Below, in pieces: positions 18,285 through 28,492 of a DNA stretch of 64,000 nucleotides; the stretch's first letter is position 1, and the number at the start of each line of letters is the position of its first letter. The notes under the pieces were generated by a model that saw nothing but the letters and a program-made list of their open reading frames with translations, ran no database searches and was not told where the DNA came from. The stretch is from DASQDN01 sp963833675 (GTDB taxonomy: Bacteria > Acidobacteriota > Terriglobia > Bryobacterales > Bryobacteraceae). The stretch covers positions 1 through 64,000 of the forward strand of contig CAWHYW010000047.1 of NCBI GenBank assembly GCA_963833675.1, written 5' to 3'. Made by a program: the position numbers and the translations under genes.

Positions 18285-19118
18285 TTATTGCCGTGATTTC
18301 CCGCCCGTCCGTTTCGGCGCCTTCGCCGGCGCAGGATCACAAGGACCTATCGTCATCCACTGCAGAGGATTCACCGGCACTGCGAGAACGTCGATCGCCC
18401 AATGCAAATGAGGCGCAGTGGATCGGCCGCTGGACCCCACATATCCGATGACCTCGCCCTTCTTGACCGTCGCGCCTTCCGTGGTCGCAAATTTCGACAT
18501 GTGCAGATAGAACGATGTCATTCCCTGACCGTGATCGATACCAACAATGTTCCCGTTGATGTTGAATTTGCGAACGATCTTCACGATACCGCCGGTGATG
18601 GCGCGAATCGGAGTCCCCGCCGGCGAGCGTTGGTCCAGTCCCGAGTGGAAGTTGCCTGAGGGTTTGCCATTATAAAGGCGTTTGACTCCGAACGGGGATG
18701 TGGAGCAGCCTGGAACCGGAACCTCAAATGGCTCCGTCCAATATTGTTTGGGGCTAACGGTATTGCGAAGAGCAGCCAAAGTCTCCATTTCGCCTGGAGC
18801 CGGCTTCAGGTTCTGCAACGATCGGCCCAGCGTAATGTTTTGCGATTCGAAATGCGCATCCTGAACCGAGATGATGGCGTTCTCGATCACGTTGCCGTTT
18901 GCGTCGAGCGCCTGGAGCGTGTGCTGGCCTGGTGCTGCCAGCACTGGAACCGGTATCAGGCCGGCGCGTGTGCCGTCCGACGCCGCGAAAAGGGGAATCG
19001 ACTTCTCCAAAAACCGTACGGACACCGCGGCCTCGGGCGCCTTTACACGAGCCACTTGGCCCTGTGGGATGGTCGAGGGTGTTACTTCGAGCAGCAGTGC
19101 GAAGGCTAACCAAAACAC
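18285..19118 (-). CDS. M23 family metallopeptidase, LytM-like, exported
   Basis: 277 residues. A signal peptide (MFWLAFALLLEVTPSTIPQG) and a beta-sandwich N-terminal region precede a LasA/LytM zinc peptidase domain at about 150-260. The zinc ligands are visible: the HxxxD of NFHSGLDQRSPAGTPI and the HxH of STAPHLHWAIDV; the LHMSKF histidine is catalytic. The glycine-rich GEVIGYVGSSGRSTAPHLHW block is characteristic. It should cut peptidoglycan cross-bridges in the periplasm or regulate amidases. With all ligands present it is probably active. It is divergent from the M16 peptidase gene 55 bases away. Confidence 0.93.
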   Translation of the reverse strand: MFWLAFALLLEVTPSTIPQGQVARVKAPEAAVSVRFLEKSIPLFAASDGTRAGLIPVPVLAAPGQHTLQALDANGNVIENAIISVQDAHFESQNITLGRSLQNLKPAPGEMETLAALRNTVSPKQYWTEPFEVPVPGCSTSPFGVKRLYNGKPSGNFHSGLDQRSPAGTPIRAITGGIVKIVRKFNINGNIVGIDHGQGMTSFYLHMSKFATTEGATVKKGEVIGYVGSSGRSTAPHLHWAIDVLAVPVNPLQWMTIGPCDPAPAKAPKRTGGKSRQ

Positions 19119-19173
19119 TATTCCAGCGTATAACTTCTGGTAAATTGGTCACATTCTGTACAAGGAGTACTTC

Positions 19174-21970
19174 ATGCGAAAGCTCGCCAATGCGTTGACC
19201 GTGGCTGTATTTGTTTGCACCGCGATTGCGCAAACCCTTCCGACCGGCGTTAAGAAAATCACTTCCGTCGAGGGTATTACTGAGTACCGGCTGGAGAACG
19301 GCCTCACGGTGCTGCTGTTTCCGGACTTGACCAAACAGACGGCAACAGTGAATGTTACCTACCTTGTCGGGTCGCGTCACGAAGGATACGGCGAGACAGG
19401 CATGGCCCACCTGCTCGAACATATGCTGTTTCTCGGCTCGAAGAATCATCCGAAGACGGTAGAAGAGTTCCGGCAACATGGCGCGCACTGGAATGGAACC
19501 ACAGACGTTGACCGCACGAACTACTTCGAAACTTTTCCAGCCAGCGCTGAAAATTTGAAATGGGCGATCGAGATGGAATCGGACCGCATGGTGAATTCCT
19601 TTGTCGCCAAGCAGGATCTCGATAAAGAGATGACCGTTGTTCGAAACGAATTCGAGATGGGCGAAAACCAACCGATGCGGGTTCTGTTTCAACGAACGCT
19701 GGCGACAGCTTTTATATGGCACAACTATGGCAAGTCGACAATCGGGGCGAAATCGGACCTCGAGAACGTGCCGATCGATCGATTGCAGGCTTTCTACAAA
19801 AAGCACTATCAGCCGGACAATGCGGTTTTGATGGTCGCCGGGAAAATCGACGAAGCGAAGACCTTAACCGTGATCCAGGAGAACTTTGGCAAGATCGCTC
19901 GACCGTCGCGAAAGTTGGATGCAACCTATACCGCGGAGCCGGTGCAGGATGGAGAACGGACTGTTAGCGTCAAAAGAGTCGGAGACGTGCAGCTCGTGAT
20001 AGCGATGTATAAGACCCCGGATGGCGCCCACCCTGATATGGCCGCGCTGGATCTCCTCGGCGATATTCTGGCCGATACGCCTGCCGGAAGGCTTGCATAA
20101 AGCTCTAGTAGAGAGTAAAAAGGCTACGGGCACGATGGGCGGAATTCGAGATACTCGAGAACCCGGCTTCATGTATTACGGCGCGACAGTTCGAAAAGAA
20201 GGCAATCTTGATGATGCGAAAAACTCATTGCTGCGCGTCGTGCACGACGTCACCGAAAGAACCGCCAACCAAAGAAGAGGTTGAGCGCGCTCGCCAATCT
20301 CGAGCTCAAACAGTATCGATCTGGCTTTGAACGACAGCGAGCGTATCGGATTATCCTAAGCGAGCCTATTTCGCAAGGTGACTGGCGCTTGTTCTTCCTT
20401 CGTCGCGACAACATCAAGAAGGTCACGCCCGAAGATGTGCTACGCGTCGCGCGGGCATACATCAAAGAAGACAATCAGACGATCGGCTACTTCCGTCCGG
20501 TAGATAAACCGGATCGTTCCGAAATTCCGCCCATTACCGACCGCGCAGCCATCCTGAAAGACTTCAAAGGATCGGCTATGGTTGCGCAAGGAGAGGCTTT
20601 CGATCCGAGCGTTTCGAATATCGAGAAGAGGCTGGTCCGCTCGACACTGCCGAACGGCATGAAACTGGCGCTGCTTTCGAAAAAGACACGTGGCGCGACA
20701 GTTCACGGCGCTTTCAATCTCCATTACGGCGATGTCGGATAATGCCAGCAATCGGAAACGCGCAGCATCGTTTACGACACAGATGCTGATGCGAGGCACC
20801 AGCAAGCACACGCGTCAGCAGCTTCAGGAAGAGCTTGACCGGCTGAAAGCGAGAATGAACCCGATTGGGAACGCGACCAGCACGCGCTTTTCGATCGAGG
20901 CCACTCGGGAGAACCTCCCGGCGGTAATGCGGTTGCTCGCCGAGGTGCTCCGCGAACCGAATTTTCCGGACAATGAGTTCGAACAACTCAAGCAGAGTTC
21001 GCTCGCGAGAGCGGAACAAATGCGCAGCGATCCAACGCCGTTGGCACAGTTGACGCTCCGGAGCCACCTGTCACAATACCCGGCAGGGGATGTTCGACAC
21101 GTCAGCCTTCCGGACGAGGAGATCGCTGACACTAAGGCCACCACGTTGGAGGATGTGAAGAAATTCTATAAGGATTTTCTCGGCGCATCGACGGCTGAGC
21201 TTTCCCTGGTCGGCGACTTCGATGCGGGTGAAATGAAGCAGCTTGCGACGGAGCTGTTTGGCGATTGGAAGAGTTCTTCCAAGTATGCTCGTGTTCCTTA
21301 CGTTTATAAGCCCGCGGCAGTTATCACTAAATCCATTGACACTCCGGACAAGGCGAATGCCACATTTGCCGCAGGTGTGCCATTGAAGATATCCGAGAAG
21401 CACCCGGACTATCCCGCTCTGACATTTGCAAACTACATGTTCGGCGCAGGCAGCAGTTCCCGTCTGTTTAATCGCATTCGTAAGACGGAAGGTCTCAGTT
21501 ACGGCGTCATGTCGATGGTGACAAGCCATCCCGTCTTCGAGGATGGTTCATTCCTTGCCATGGCGATTGCCGCGCCTCAGAACGTGCCCAAGGTGGAAGC
21601 TACCTTCAAGGAGGAGCTCGCCAAGGCTCTGAAGGACGGCTTCACCGAACAGGAAATTGCAGAAGCGAAGAAGGGGTGGCTGCAGGAGAAATCAATGTCG
21701 CGCAGCCAGGACTCCTCGCTCGTCAGCATTCTTGCCGAGAACGAGTTCGAGAACCGCACGTTAGCCTATCAACAGGACCTCGAGAACAAGGTTTCGGCGT
21801 TGACTGGCCAGCAAATTATCGACGCGATGCGCCGTCACATCGATCCTGAGAAGATCAGCTACTTCAAAGCGGGAGATTTCAAGAAAGCGCGCTACCGCCA
21901 CGCCTTAAGCCAGGCGCAGAAGTTTGGCTCTACCTCGACCTTGCCATGTAAAATCGGGGTAGAGCCGTGA
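19174..21970 (+). CDS. Two-domain M16 (pitrilysin-family) zinc peptidase, secreted (three or more frameshifts)
   Basis: A ribosome site AAGGAG at 19162 lies 7 bases before ATG 19174. A signal peptide (MRKLANALTVAVFVCTAIAQ) leads into the M16 N-domain with the inverted zinc motif GMAHLLEHMLFLGSKNHPK and downstream glutamate region TVVRNEFEMGENQPMRVLFQ. Breaks near 20090, 20280 and 20740 separate the pieces; the second half (RLVRSTLPNGMKLALLSKK to NYMFGAGSSSRLFNRIRKTE) is the inactive M16 C-half. Whole length would be about 900 residues, so both halves sit on one chain. The end near 21900 is uncertain: another frame stops earlier at the end of KKA. The stop at 21970 overlaps the next GTG. Confidence 0.88.
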
Positions 21971-22221
21971 TTAAGAAGTTCTTCCATCATGTACTTCCGG
22001 GCGTGATCAAGCCGATGCGCGTTCTCTGGAACGAGATCATCGGTTTCATCTTCCTTGCCCTTGCTGTCTGGACCGTTCCGGCAGCTTATCGCCACGTCAG
22101 GGACTTCAATGGTGAGGGAGAGAGCCTGTTCCGGGTGATTCTGAGCTGCCTGTTTGCGCTGCTGATGATTTACTTCGGTGTAACTTCGTTTCTCAGAGCG
22201 AAGAAGATCTCCCGATCCTAG
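21967..22221 (+). CDS. Small two-span membrane protein, 84 aa
   Basis: From GTG 21967, which overlaps the stop of the M16 gene (GTGA). An N-terminal basic segment (MIKKFFHHVLPGVIKPMR) is followed by two hydrophobic spans: EIIGFIFLALAVWTVPAAY and LFRVILSCLFALLMIYFGV. It ends SFLRAKKISRS. Small, basic-ended inner-membrane protein with no family recognised. Coupling to the M16 peptidase suggests a link to export or membrane placement of that peptidase, but this is inference. Its stop overlaps the stop of the convergent oxidoreductase gene. Confidence 0.7.
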   Translation: MIKKFFHHVLPGVIKPMRVLWNEIIGFIFLALAVWTVPAAYRHVRDFNGEGESLFRVILSCLFALLMIYFGVTSFLRAKKISRS

Positions 22222-23424
22222 CTCGGAAGAATTTCCTCGCGATCGGGATCGAAGTGGATTCGGCGCTTCTCGAGATACGCGATATTGCACAAGTGGGACG
22301 CCTGAGCCGACCGGTGTCCGATCCACACATCACCGTTGGGACGCTTGCGGCTACGCACGCATTCGAGGAAGTTCTCTACGTGATCGATTGTTTGATCCCG
22401 CTCTGATTTCACGACCACAGGCTCGCGACTTCCCTTGGGCGTAATACTCGTACCGCGCTCGCGTGATGTTGAGGCGGCCTTCGGTGCCTACCAGTTCGAC
22501 TGCTGCGCCCGTCAATCCAGGCGCAAGTGTTGCTTCAAAGGTCGCAGTCCACTCGCCGGGGTATTCAAGGGATGCGGCGATTGTATCCGGGGCGGTGCGG
22601 CCGTCTTTGTAATGGTATACGCCGCCAGATGCATTCGCCGCGATGGGGTTGTCCTGTTCCAGGAACATATGGACAACATCGATCCAATGCGTAAATAAAT
22701 CGGTAATTTGCCCGCCGCCGAAATCCAGATAAGCGCGAAAATTAAAATATTGCGGTGGATCGTAATCGCGCCATTTTACCGGACCCAGGTAACGCGCCCA
22801 ATCCAGATCCGAGGGCTTCGCCCGATATTTCTCGGGGACTTTCATCAGATGAGCGCCGTTGCCGTGCCACCACGTGCGCGCCAGAGTGACCTTTCCGAGT
22901 TTGCCCGGCTTAACGATTTCTTCTTTCGCCTGAAGATAGATCTTGCCCGACCGCTGCTGCATGCCCACTTGGCAAACGCGGTTGTTAATGCGCGCCGCCT
23001 TGACGATGCGCGGACCTTCCTCGATTCGAAGCGTCAACGGCTTCTCGACATACACGTCCTTGCCGGCGTTCAACGCGTCGATTGCGGTCCCGGCGTGCCA
23101 GTGATCCGGCGTCGCGATCAACACCGCATCGAGCCCCTTCATCTCCAGAAGTTTTCGGTGATCGGTGAACTGCTGCGCGTTGACGGCGACCTTCTTGGCT
23201 TCCAGACTGCGCTCAGGCCAGACATCGCACACAGCGGGCACTTCCACCTGATCCGTTTTGGTGAAGGTCTCCATGACATAACGGCCGCGTCCGCCGCAGC
23301 CGATCAGGCCGAGTTGAACACGATCGTTTGCGCCGAGGACCCGATTATAGGAAGCGGCAGTGAAGGCGGCAGCCCCCGTAGCGGTACGCAGCGCCATTCT
23401 GCGCGTCATGGGCGATTCGAGCAT
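22218..23424 (-). CDS. Gfo/Idh/MocA family oxidoreductase with Tat signal (one frameshift)
   Basis: The start at ATG 23424 (MLESPMTRRMALRTATGAAA) gives a twin-arginine-like leader. The Rossmann domain begins VQLGLIGCGGRGRYVMETF. The family KP motif is present as DVYVEKPLTLRIEEGPRIVK, after DAVLIATPDHWHAGTAIDAL. The C-terminal domain contains WHGNGAHLMKVPEKYRAKP and GGGQITDLFTHWIDVVHMFL. A break near 22410 leads to the true end HVENFLECVRSRKRPNGDVW. About 400 residues, probably periplasmic, with an NAD(P)-bound sugar dehydrogenase-type fold. Common in Acidobacteria and Planctomycetes for carbohydrate use; substrate unknown. Confidence 0.9.
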
Positions 23425-23498
23425 GCCGTGATTATATAAAAAGAAAGGGCAGCACGCCTGGAGGCGGCCGCCCATGTCTGTTTGTAAAAGTACCTGAA

Positions 23499-24059
23499 CT
23501 ACTTCCGACGCCGCGCCAAAAGGCCGAGGCCCAACAAAGCGCCACCCATCAAGCCCATGGTCGCCGGTTCAGGAGTAGATGCTCCCGGAACATCCACGAA
23601 TCCACCCGAACCCTGTTTGGTACCGCGCGGATTCTTGGTGTTTTCAGAAGTGAAACCGCCGTCAACAAGCCTGCTATAGATCGATACGGCGGAGAATCCC
23701 GCAATGGATCCCGGAGAGCCGGGAGGTGGATTGATTGTCGAACCACCGTAAGTCCAAACCAGGTTCGGAATCGCAGTGTCGATTCCGGGACTGCCGCAAC
23801 AGCCAGGAAGCGGACCCATTGCCGCAGTGCTGAAAGCCCATCCTGCAGGCTGCGTATTCGTTCCCGAAACCAGCCCGGCGAAATCTGTTACGACAAAGAA
23901 GTCACCCGATTTGAAACTGTCGTTGGCCGAGTAGGACACCGAGTAGTTGAATCGCGTTCCGCCTGGGTCTGCGGCTGTTGAATCTAGCGACACAGTTATC
24001 GCTGCGTTCGCTATGGTCGCTAGCCCAAGCAGGCCAGCGACTGCCAAAATTTTCATCAT
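23499..24059 (-). CDS. PEP-CTERM sorting-domain protein
   Basis: 186 residues, preceded on its strand by a strong GGAGG site 5-6 bases from the ATG. Signal peptide MMKILAVAGLLGLATIANA. A beta-rich secreted middle contains GPLPGCCGSPG and a Pro/Gly-rich loop. The C-terminus carries the PEP-CTERM signal: STPEPATMGLMGGALLGLG followed by LLARRRK, that is PEP motif, transmembrane helix and basic tail. Such proteins are sorted to the cell surface by exosortase EpsH, which is not in this window. A CCCC/GGGG dyad lies about 95-110 bases upstream. Confidence 0.92.
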   Translation of the reverse strand: MMKILAVAGLLGLATIANAAITVSLDSTAADPGGTRFNYSVSYSANDSFKSGDFFVVTDFAGLVSGTNTQPAGWAFSTAAMGPLPGCCGSPGIDTAIPNLVWTYGGSTINPPPGSPGSIAGFSAVSIYSRLVDGGFTSENTKNPRGTKQGSGGFVDVPGASTPEPATMGLMGGALLGLGLLARRRK

Positions 24060-24378
24060 CTTGCCTCCGAAATCCCGTCGTTCAAACAGCCGCTTGACCT
24101 CCGCGACTGCACGCGAGACTAATGGATCATAGCATTGATGTTGGTCCAGAACAACCCCTTTTGAGGGTAGTCATATCGGTGGAACACCCAGGTGAGGATT
24201 AAGTGTGAACTCATAAACTAGTCTGGGGTCACCGTTGGAGAGCTTTGACTAACCGTTCGGGAGCAAAGAACATCAACCTGCGCCTGCTCAATGCTGAGAT
24301 CGCCAACTCCGGTACAATGGCTGGAGAGACAGATGTTCCAGAACCTTTATACGTAGAAATTAAGCGTCTATCAAATAA
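24060..24378. other. Intergenic region between divergent PEP-CTERM and trmFO genes
   Basis: No open frame of coding character. It holds the ribosome site of the PEP-CTERM gene (minus strand) near 24064, a CCCCTTTTGAGGG dyad at 24154-24168, and a TACAAT hexamer at 24313-24318 that might be the -10 of trmFO with no convincing -35. The rest shows no repeat or RNA-like structure I can support. Confidence 0.5.
24154..24168. promoter_or_regulatory. ACCC/GGGT dyad upstream of the PEP-CTERM gene
   Basis: ACCCCTTTTGAGGGT is an imperfect inverted repeat (arms ACCCC and GAGGGT) lying 95-109 bases before the PEP-CTERM start codon. The same CCCT/AGGG word recurs in three other intergenic regions of this window (27105, 40861, 54752), which is why it is listed as a possible regulator site. 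The binding factor is unknown. Confidence 0.35.
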
Positions 24379-25716
24379 ATGAATAACCGAAATGCGATTG
24401 TAATTGGCGCTGGATTAGCCGGGACGGAAGCAGCTTGGCAAATTGCTCAATCTGGTTGTTCTGTAATACTTTACGAGATGAGACCGGCCAAGGCCACGCC
24501 GGCTCATAAAACGGCAGATTTCGCCGAGCTTGTCTGCAGTAATTCATTAAAAAGTGAGTCGCCAAATACTGCCCCGTGGCAGCTCAAAAGTGAGTTGCGG
24601 CGCTGCGGATCGCTGGCCCTCCAGGCGGCCGACAAGGCGCGAGTGCCTGGCGGTCAAGCGCTGACCGTCGACCGTGACATCTTTTCCGCAGAGATTACCC
24701 ATGGACTTGACCACCACCCGCTTGTGGAGATTAGGCGCGAAGAGATACGTAGGCTGCCTGACGCTCAAGTCGTGATTGTTGCCTCAGGACCCTTAACTTC
24801 AGACGAACTCGCCGAGGACATCGCGCGTGTCACAGGTTCCGAACGCCTGTACTTCTACGACGCGATCAGTCCAATCGTCGACGCCGAGACGGTCGACATG
24901 GAAATCGCTTTCAGGGCTTCCCGTTATGGCAAATCCCTGGACGGCAGCAGCGATTACGTGAACTGCCCGTTCAACCGCGAGCAATACGACACCTTCGTCG
25001 ACGCGCTGCTCAGCGCGCAAACCTACGAATCGCATTTCGATGAAAAGGTCCCCTTCTTCGAAGCGTGTCTGCCGATAGAAGAACTAGCCAAAAGGGGGCG
25101 CGAGACATTGCGGTTCGGTCCGATGAAACCGGTTGGACTTGACGACCCGCGAACAGGCAGGCGGCCATGGGCCGTCGTACAACTGCGACAGGAGAATCTG
25201 CGTGCCGAGAGTTACAATCTGGTCGGTTTCCAGAACCACTTGAAGTTCGGCGAACAGGCGCGCGTGCTGCGTATGATTCCCGGTATGGAGAAAGCGGAAT
25301 TCTTGCGTTACGGTCAGATCCACCGAAATACCTACATCAACGCGCCGAGTCTGCTCACGCCGACGCTGCAACTGAAGGCCCGCCCAGAAATATTCTTTGC
25401 CGGACAGATCTCCGGCGTTGAGGGTTATATCGAGGCGATCGCCACGGGTTTCCTTGCGGGGCGCAACGCGGCGGCATTTCTCGCGGGCGAGCAGCCGAGG
25501 CCGTTTCCGCGTGAGACTGCGCTTGGATCGCTAACGTCCTACATTACCGGAGCGGATCCCAGTCATTATCAGCCGGCCAACATCACGTTCGACCTGCTTC
25601 CGCCGCTCGATGAGCAAACACGCCACCGCCTGCGCCATGATAAGAAAGCCAGGCACGCGGAAGTCTGCCGGCGCTCCGCTGCTGCATTGGACGAGTACCT
25701 TTCGGTCCATGCCTGA
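24379..25716 (+). CDS. trmFO: tRNA (uracil-54-C5)-methyltransferase, folate/FAD-dependent
   Basis: 445 residues, intact. It uses methylenetetrahydrofolate and FADH2 to make ribothymidine at U54 of tRNA. The FAD-binding start NAIVIGAGLAGTEAAWQIAQ, the specific AHKTADFAELVCSNSLKSES block, GGQALTVDRDIFSAEITHGL, YFYDAISPIVDAETVDMEIA and the C-terminal EIFFAGQISGVEGYIEAIAT are all diagnostic. The xerC-like gene starts inside its last codons (8-base overlap), the conserved trmFO-xerC pairing known from several phyla. hslVU, which often follows, is absent here. Confidence 0.97.
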   Translation: MNNRNAIVIGAGLAGTEAAWQIAQSGCSVILYEMRPAKATPAHKTADFAELVCSNSLKSESPNTAPWQLKSELRRCGSLALQAADKARVPGGQALTVDRDIFSAEITHGLDHHPLVEIRREEIRRLPDAQVVIVASGPLTSDELAEDIARVTGSERLYFYDAISPIVDAETVDMEIAFRASRYGKSLDGSSDYVNCPFNREQYDTFVDALLSAQTYESHFDEKVPFFEACLPIEELAKRGRETLRFGPMKPVGLDDPRTGRRPWAVVQLRQENLRAESYNLVGFQNHLKFGEQARVLRMIPGMEKAEFLRYGQIHRNTYINAPSLLTPTLQLKARPEIFFAGQISGVEGYIEAIATGFLAGRNAAAFLAGEQPRPFPRETALGSLTSYITGADPSHYQPANITFDLLPPLDEQTRHRLRHDKKARHAEVCRRSAAALDEYLSVHA

Positions 25717-26599
25717 ACTGCTTTCGGGACATATCGACTCGTACCTCGCGCAACTGCAACGAGAGAATGCATCGATTCACACTATCCGCAACTACGGACT
25801 GGATCTGCGGGAATTTTGCGCATATTTCACTCTGCCCGACAAGAGCGCGACCCTATCCGACATTGACACTCTCGCCATACGCGAGTGGATGGGGCACTTA
25901 TACGATGTGAATCTGAGCGCCACCACCATTCGCCGAAAACTGGCTGCCGTGCGCTCGCTGTTCAAATACTTACATAGCGCCGGCTTGGTGAAGGCTAACG
26001 TGGGGCGCCTGATTCGGACGCCAAAAGCTCCGAAATCGCTGCCTCAGGTAATGACACCTCAGCAAACGAATACGATTCTCGATGAGGCTCCCGCAGAAGC
26101 GCAGCGACAGGAATCCGCATACCCCGAACGAGATCTCGCAATTTTGGAAATGCTGTACGGTTGCGGCGTACGCGTGAGCGAGTTGGTGGCGCTGGACATC
26201 GACGACATTGACTGGTCGGAAGGCTGGATCACGGTCAGAGGCAAGGGAAAGAAGGAGCGGCAGGTTCCTGTTACCGAGCGCGCCGCCGCGGTGCTTCGGA
26301 ACCATCTTGCGAAGCGGCAGACGCGTCCGGGCGAAAGTGCTTTATTCCTAAATCACCATGGGGCCCGACTGACCGATGCCAGCGTTCGCAAGCTGGTGAA
26401 GCGATACTCGGACGACCCCGCGATCCATCCACACAGCTTTCGCCATGCCTACGCAACGCATCTACTCTCGGCTGGAGCGGACCTTCGATCCATTCAGGAA
26501 CTGCTGGGCCACGCGCGCCTCTCCACAACGCAGAGATATACCCAGGTATCTCTTGAGGACCTGATGCGCGTTTACGATAAGGCGCATCCCAAGGCGTAA
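25709..26599 (+). CDS. xerC: Tyrosine recombinase XerC/XerD
   Basis: About 296 residues from ATG 25709 (MPELLSGHIDSYLAQLQREN). N-terminal SAM-like domain, then the catalytic domain. All catalytic positions are visible: Arg in MLYGCGVRVSELVALDIDDI, Lys in GKGKKERQVPV, HxxR in HPHSFRHAYATHLLSAGADL, His in ELLGHARLSTTQRYTQV and nucleophile Tyr in the same block. It resolves chromosome dimers at dif together with a partner. Named xerC from the trmFO neighbourhood; XerD cannot be excluded. No dif site was identified. Confidence 0.9.
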   Translation: MPELLSGHIDSYLAQLQRENASIHTIRNYGLDLREFCAYFTLPDKSATLSDIDTLAIREWMGHLYDVNLSATTIRRKLAAVRSLFKYLHSAGLVKANVGRLIRTPKAPKSLPQVMTPQQTNTILDEAPAEAQRQESAYPERDLAILEMLYGCGVRVSELVALDIDDIDWSEGWITVRGKGKKERQVPVTERAAAVLRNHLAKRQTRPGESALFLNHHGARLTDASVRKLVKRYSDDPAIHPHSFRHAYATHLLSAGADLRSIQELLGHARLSTTQRYTQVSLEDLMRVYDKAHPKA

Positions 26600-26650
26600 A
26601 GAAAGAGCGCCGCATCGCGACGCTCATCGAGGGTGGAGGATAGACCTTGT

Positions 26651-27022
26651 TTACACGCCGAAGGAACGTGAGCCCTGCGTGCGGAATTCGTATTGTTGGA
26701 TCTCGATCGCTGCCCGGCCTTGTTCGAGGCGTGCTACGCGCCCGCGCGCGACCAGTTTCAGTTGACAACGATTATCTAATTGCGCCGGCCAGCTAATGGA
26801 AAGCTCGAGACGTTTGCCGGGTATCAGGATTTGATCGGTAGTGAATAAAACACCGTTGCTCGAGATATTGACGGTTTTCCCGGTTCCTTCTTCCGCCGTG
26901 CTGCGCTTGTTCAGAATGCGATAACGCACTTCTCTTTCGATTGGAAAGCGATCGGAACCCCGCCGCTCGATTCCACTCTCTTTTTGTCCAGAAGAAACTT
27001 GATTTTCAAGAAACACCGGCAT
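26651..27022 (-). CDS. PilZ domain protein, c-di-GMP receptor candidate
   Basis: 123 residues. The c-di-GMP-binding motifs are complete: RxxxR in GIERRGSDRFPIEREVRYR and the (D/N)xSxxG motif in GKTVNISSNGVLFTTDQIL. A six-stranded beta barrel follows (GKRLELSISWPAQLDN, LKLVARGRVARLEQGRAAIE). Stand-alone PilZ proteins act as small adaptors in motility, exopolysaccharide or transcription control. The upstream region holds two CCCT/AGGG dyads. It is convergent with xerC and may respond to the GGDEF/EAL protein at 1241, although any such enzyme could supply the signal. Confidence 0.92.
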   Translation of the reverse strand: MPVFLENQVSSGQKESGIERRGSDRFPIEREVRYRILNKRSTAEEGTGKTVNISSNGVLFTTDQILIPGKRLELSISWPAQLDNRCQLKLVARGRVARLEQGRAAIEIQQYEFRTQGSRSFGV

Positions 27023-27104
27023 CGACCTCTACGTTAGAATGCACCGGAGTTTCCTCACGTTCAATAGAATGAATACTCTAAGTGAATAGTACGATGGTAC
27101 TTTG

Positions 27105-27129
27105 GCCCTAGAGGGCAACTCCCTAAGGG
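27105..27129. promoter_or_regulatory. Two tandem CCCT/AGGG dyads upstream of the PilZ gene
   Basis: GCCCTAGAGGGC (27105-27116, arms GCCCT and AGGGC) and CCCTAAGGG (27121-27129, arms CCCT and AGGG) stand 16 bases apart start to start, about 85-105 bases before the PilZ start and just outside the rarA stop codon. The tandem arrangement favours a protein-binding site. They resemble the sites at 24154, 40861 and 54752. Confidence 0.4.
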
Positions 27130-27130
27130 C

Positions 27131-28492
27131 TTACGGAAAATCCGATTCGCCCAGGCGGAGAACTCCTAGGAAGAGTTGTCCGAGCTTACGAATTGCCTGG
27201 ATTTCTTGTAGCCGCTCTCGCAACCGCTTTTCAACACCGCGATCGCTGGGCTTGTAGAATTCAGCGCCTTTCAAAGGCTTCCGGGAGGCAGTCCATACTC
27301 GTGAGCGCCATCCGCGAAATTGTGAGCGTGCTGATAACCCGAACCGTATCCCCATTCCTTCATATGTCTGGTCGGAGCATTCCGAATGTGCATCGGCACA
27401 GGATATGGCGTTCCGCCCTGCACCTCAGCACGGGCAGCGTTCAGGGCAGAATAGGCGGCGTCGGACTTTGGCGCGAGGGCAAGATAGATCGCGATTTGCG
27501 CCAGCGCCTGATCTCCTTCGGGAATTCCCAAAAAATGGACGCACTGCTGCGCCGCCACGGCTTGTTCCAGGGCTCGCGGATCGGCCATCCCAATATCTTC
27601 GATGGCCATCCGCATCAGTCGCCGCGCCAGATACAAGCGATCTTCACCCGCCTCCAGCATCCGGGCCAGCCAGTACAGGCCGCCTGCACATCGCTCGATC
27701 GCACGGACTTATGAAGAGCCGAGATCAGGTTGTAATGCTCCTCTCCGCTCTTGTCGTAAAGCAGGGTTTTATGTTGGAGGATATCTTCGAGCGTTTCGGC
27801 CGTGATCTGTCCGTCCGGAGCAGCCAGCGCCGCCAGTTCAAGAATGTTATACGCGGACCGTCCATCTCCCCCCGCATAAACCGCGATCTGCTCCAGGACG
27901 TCGTCGGAAACCTGCAGATTCCGATCGCCCAGGCCGCGTTCCCGATCCGACAACGCGCGGCGAAGCAAGGTCACGATCTCCGGAACACTCAGGGGCGCCA
28001 GAGCGTACACTTTCGCTCTCGACAGGAGAGCCGAAATCACCTCGAACGACGGATTCTCGGTGGTGGCGCCGATCAGGATAATGTCACCTTTTTCCACGTA
28101 AGGAAGAAAGGCATCCTGCTGCGCTTTGTTGAACCGGTGAATCTCGTCGACGAACACGACGCGTGCGGCGGCCTGCCCTTCGATTCCGCTCAGCATCCGC
28201 CATGACCGCTTTGATTTCTTTCACACCGCTTAGCACCGCGCTGAAGGGCACGAAATCAGCCCGGGTGAGCTTCGCGATCAGCCGGGCCAGCGTCGTCTTG
28301 CCTACGCCCGGCGGCCCCCACAAGATCATGGACGTAAGCTGATCCCGCTCCACCTGCGCCCGCAGAAGGCTTGCCGGGTCCCAGGATATGCTGTTGACCG
28401 GCATACTCATCCAAGGTGTCAGGCCGCATCCGCTCGGCTAATGGCCGGTCTTTATCGACACGAGGAAGAGGACTCTCCTCAAACAGGCTCAC
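27131..28492 (-). CDS. rarA: Replication-associated recombination protein A, AAA+ ATPase (about four frameshifts)
   Basis: Pieces of RarA/MgsA in family order: RPLAERMRPDTLDEYAGQQH; Walker A in MILWGPPGVGKTTLARLIAK; Walker B in VVFVDEIHRFNKAQQDAFLP; sensor 1 in ILIGATTENPSFEVISALLS; the helical region GGDGRSAYNILELAALAAPD and HYNLISALHKSVRSSD; and the C-terminal LARRLMRMAIEDIGMADPRA to HNFADGAHEYGLPPG. Breaks fall near 28400, 28195, 27690 and 27290. The restored product is about 450 residues. It acts at stalled replication forks. It is coupled to the upstream rRNA methyltransferase gene by a four-base overlap. Confidence 0.93.

Noticed and set aside
18754..19806. 350-codon open frame on the minus strand
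   Set aside because: Antisense to the M16 gene start and overlapping the M23 gene; no domain seen.
22708..23439. 243-codon open frame on the plus strand
   Set aside because: Antisense to the Gfo/Idh/MocA oxidoreductase.
27405..28205. 266-codon open frame on the plus strand
   Set aside because: Antisense to rarA, whose Walker motifs are visible on the minus strand.
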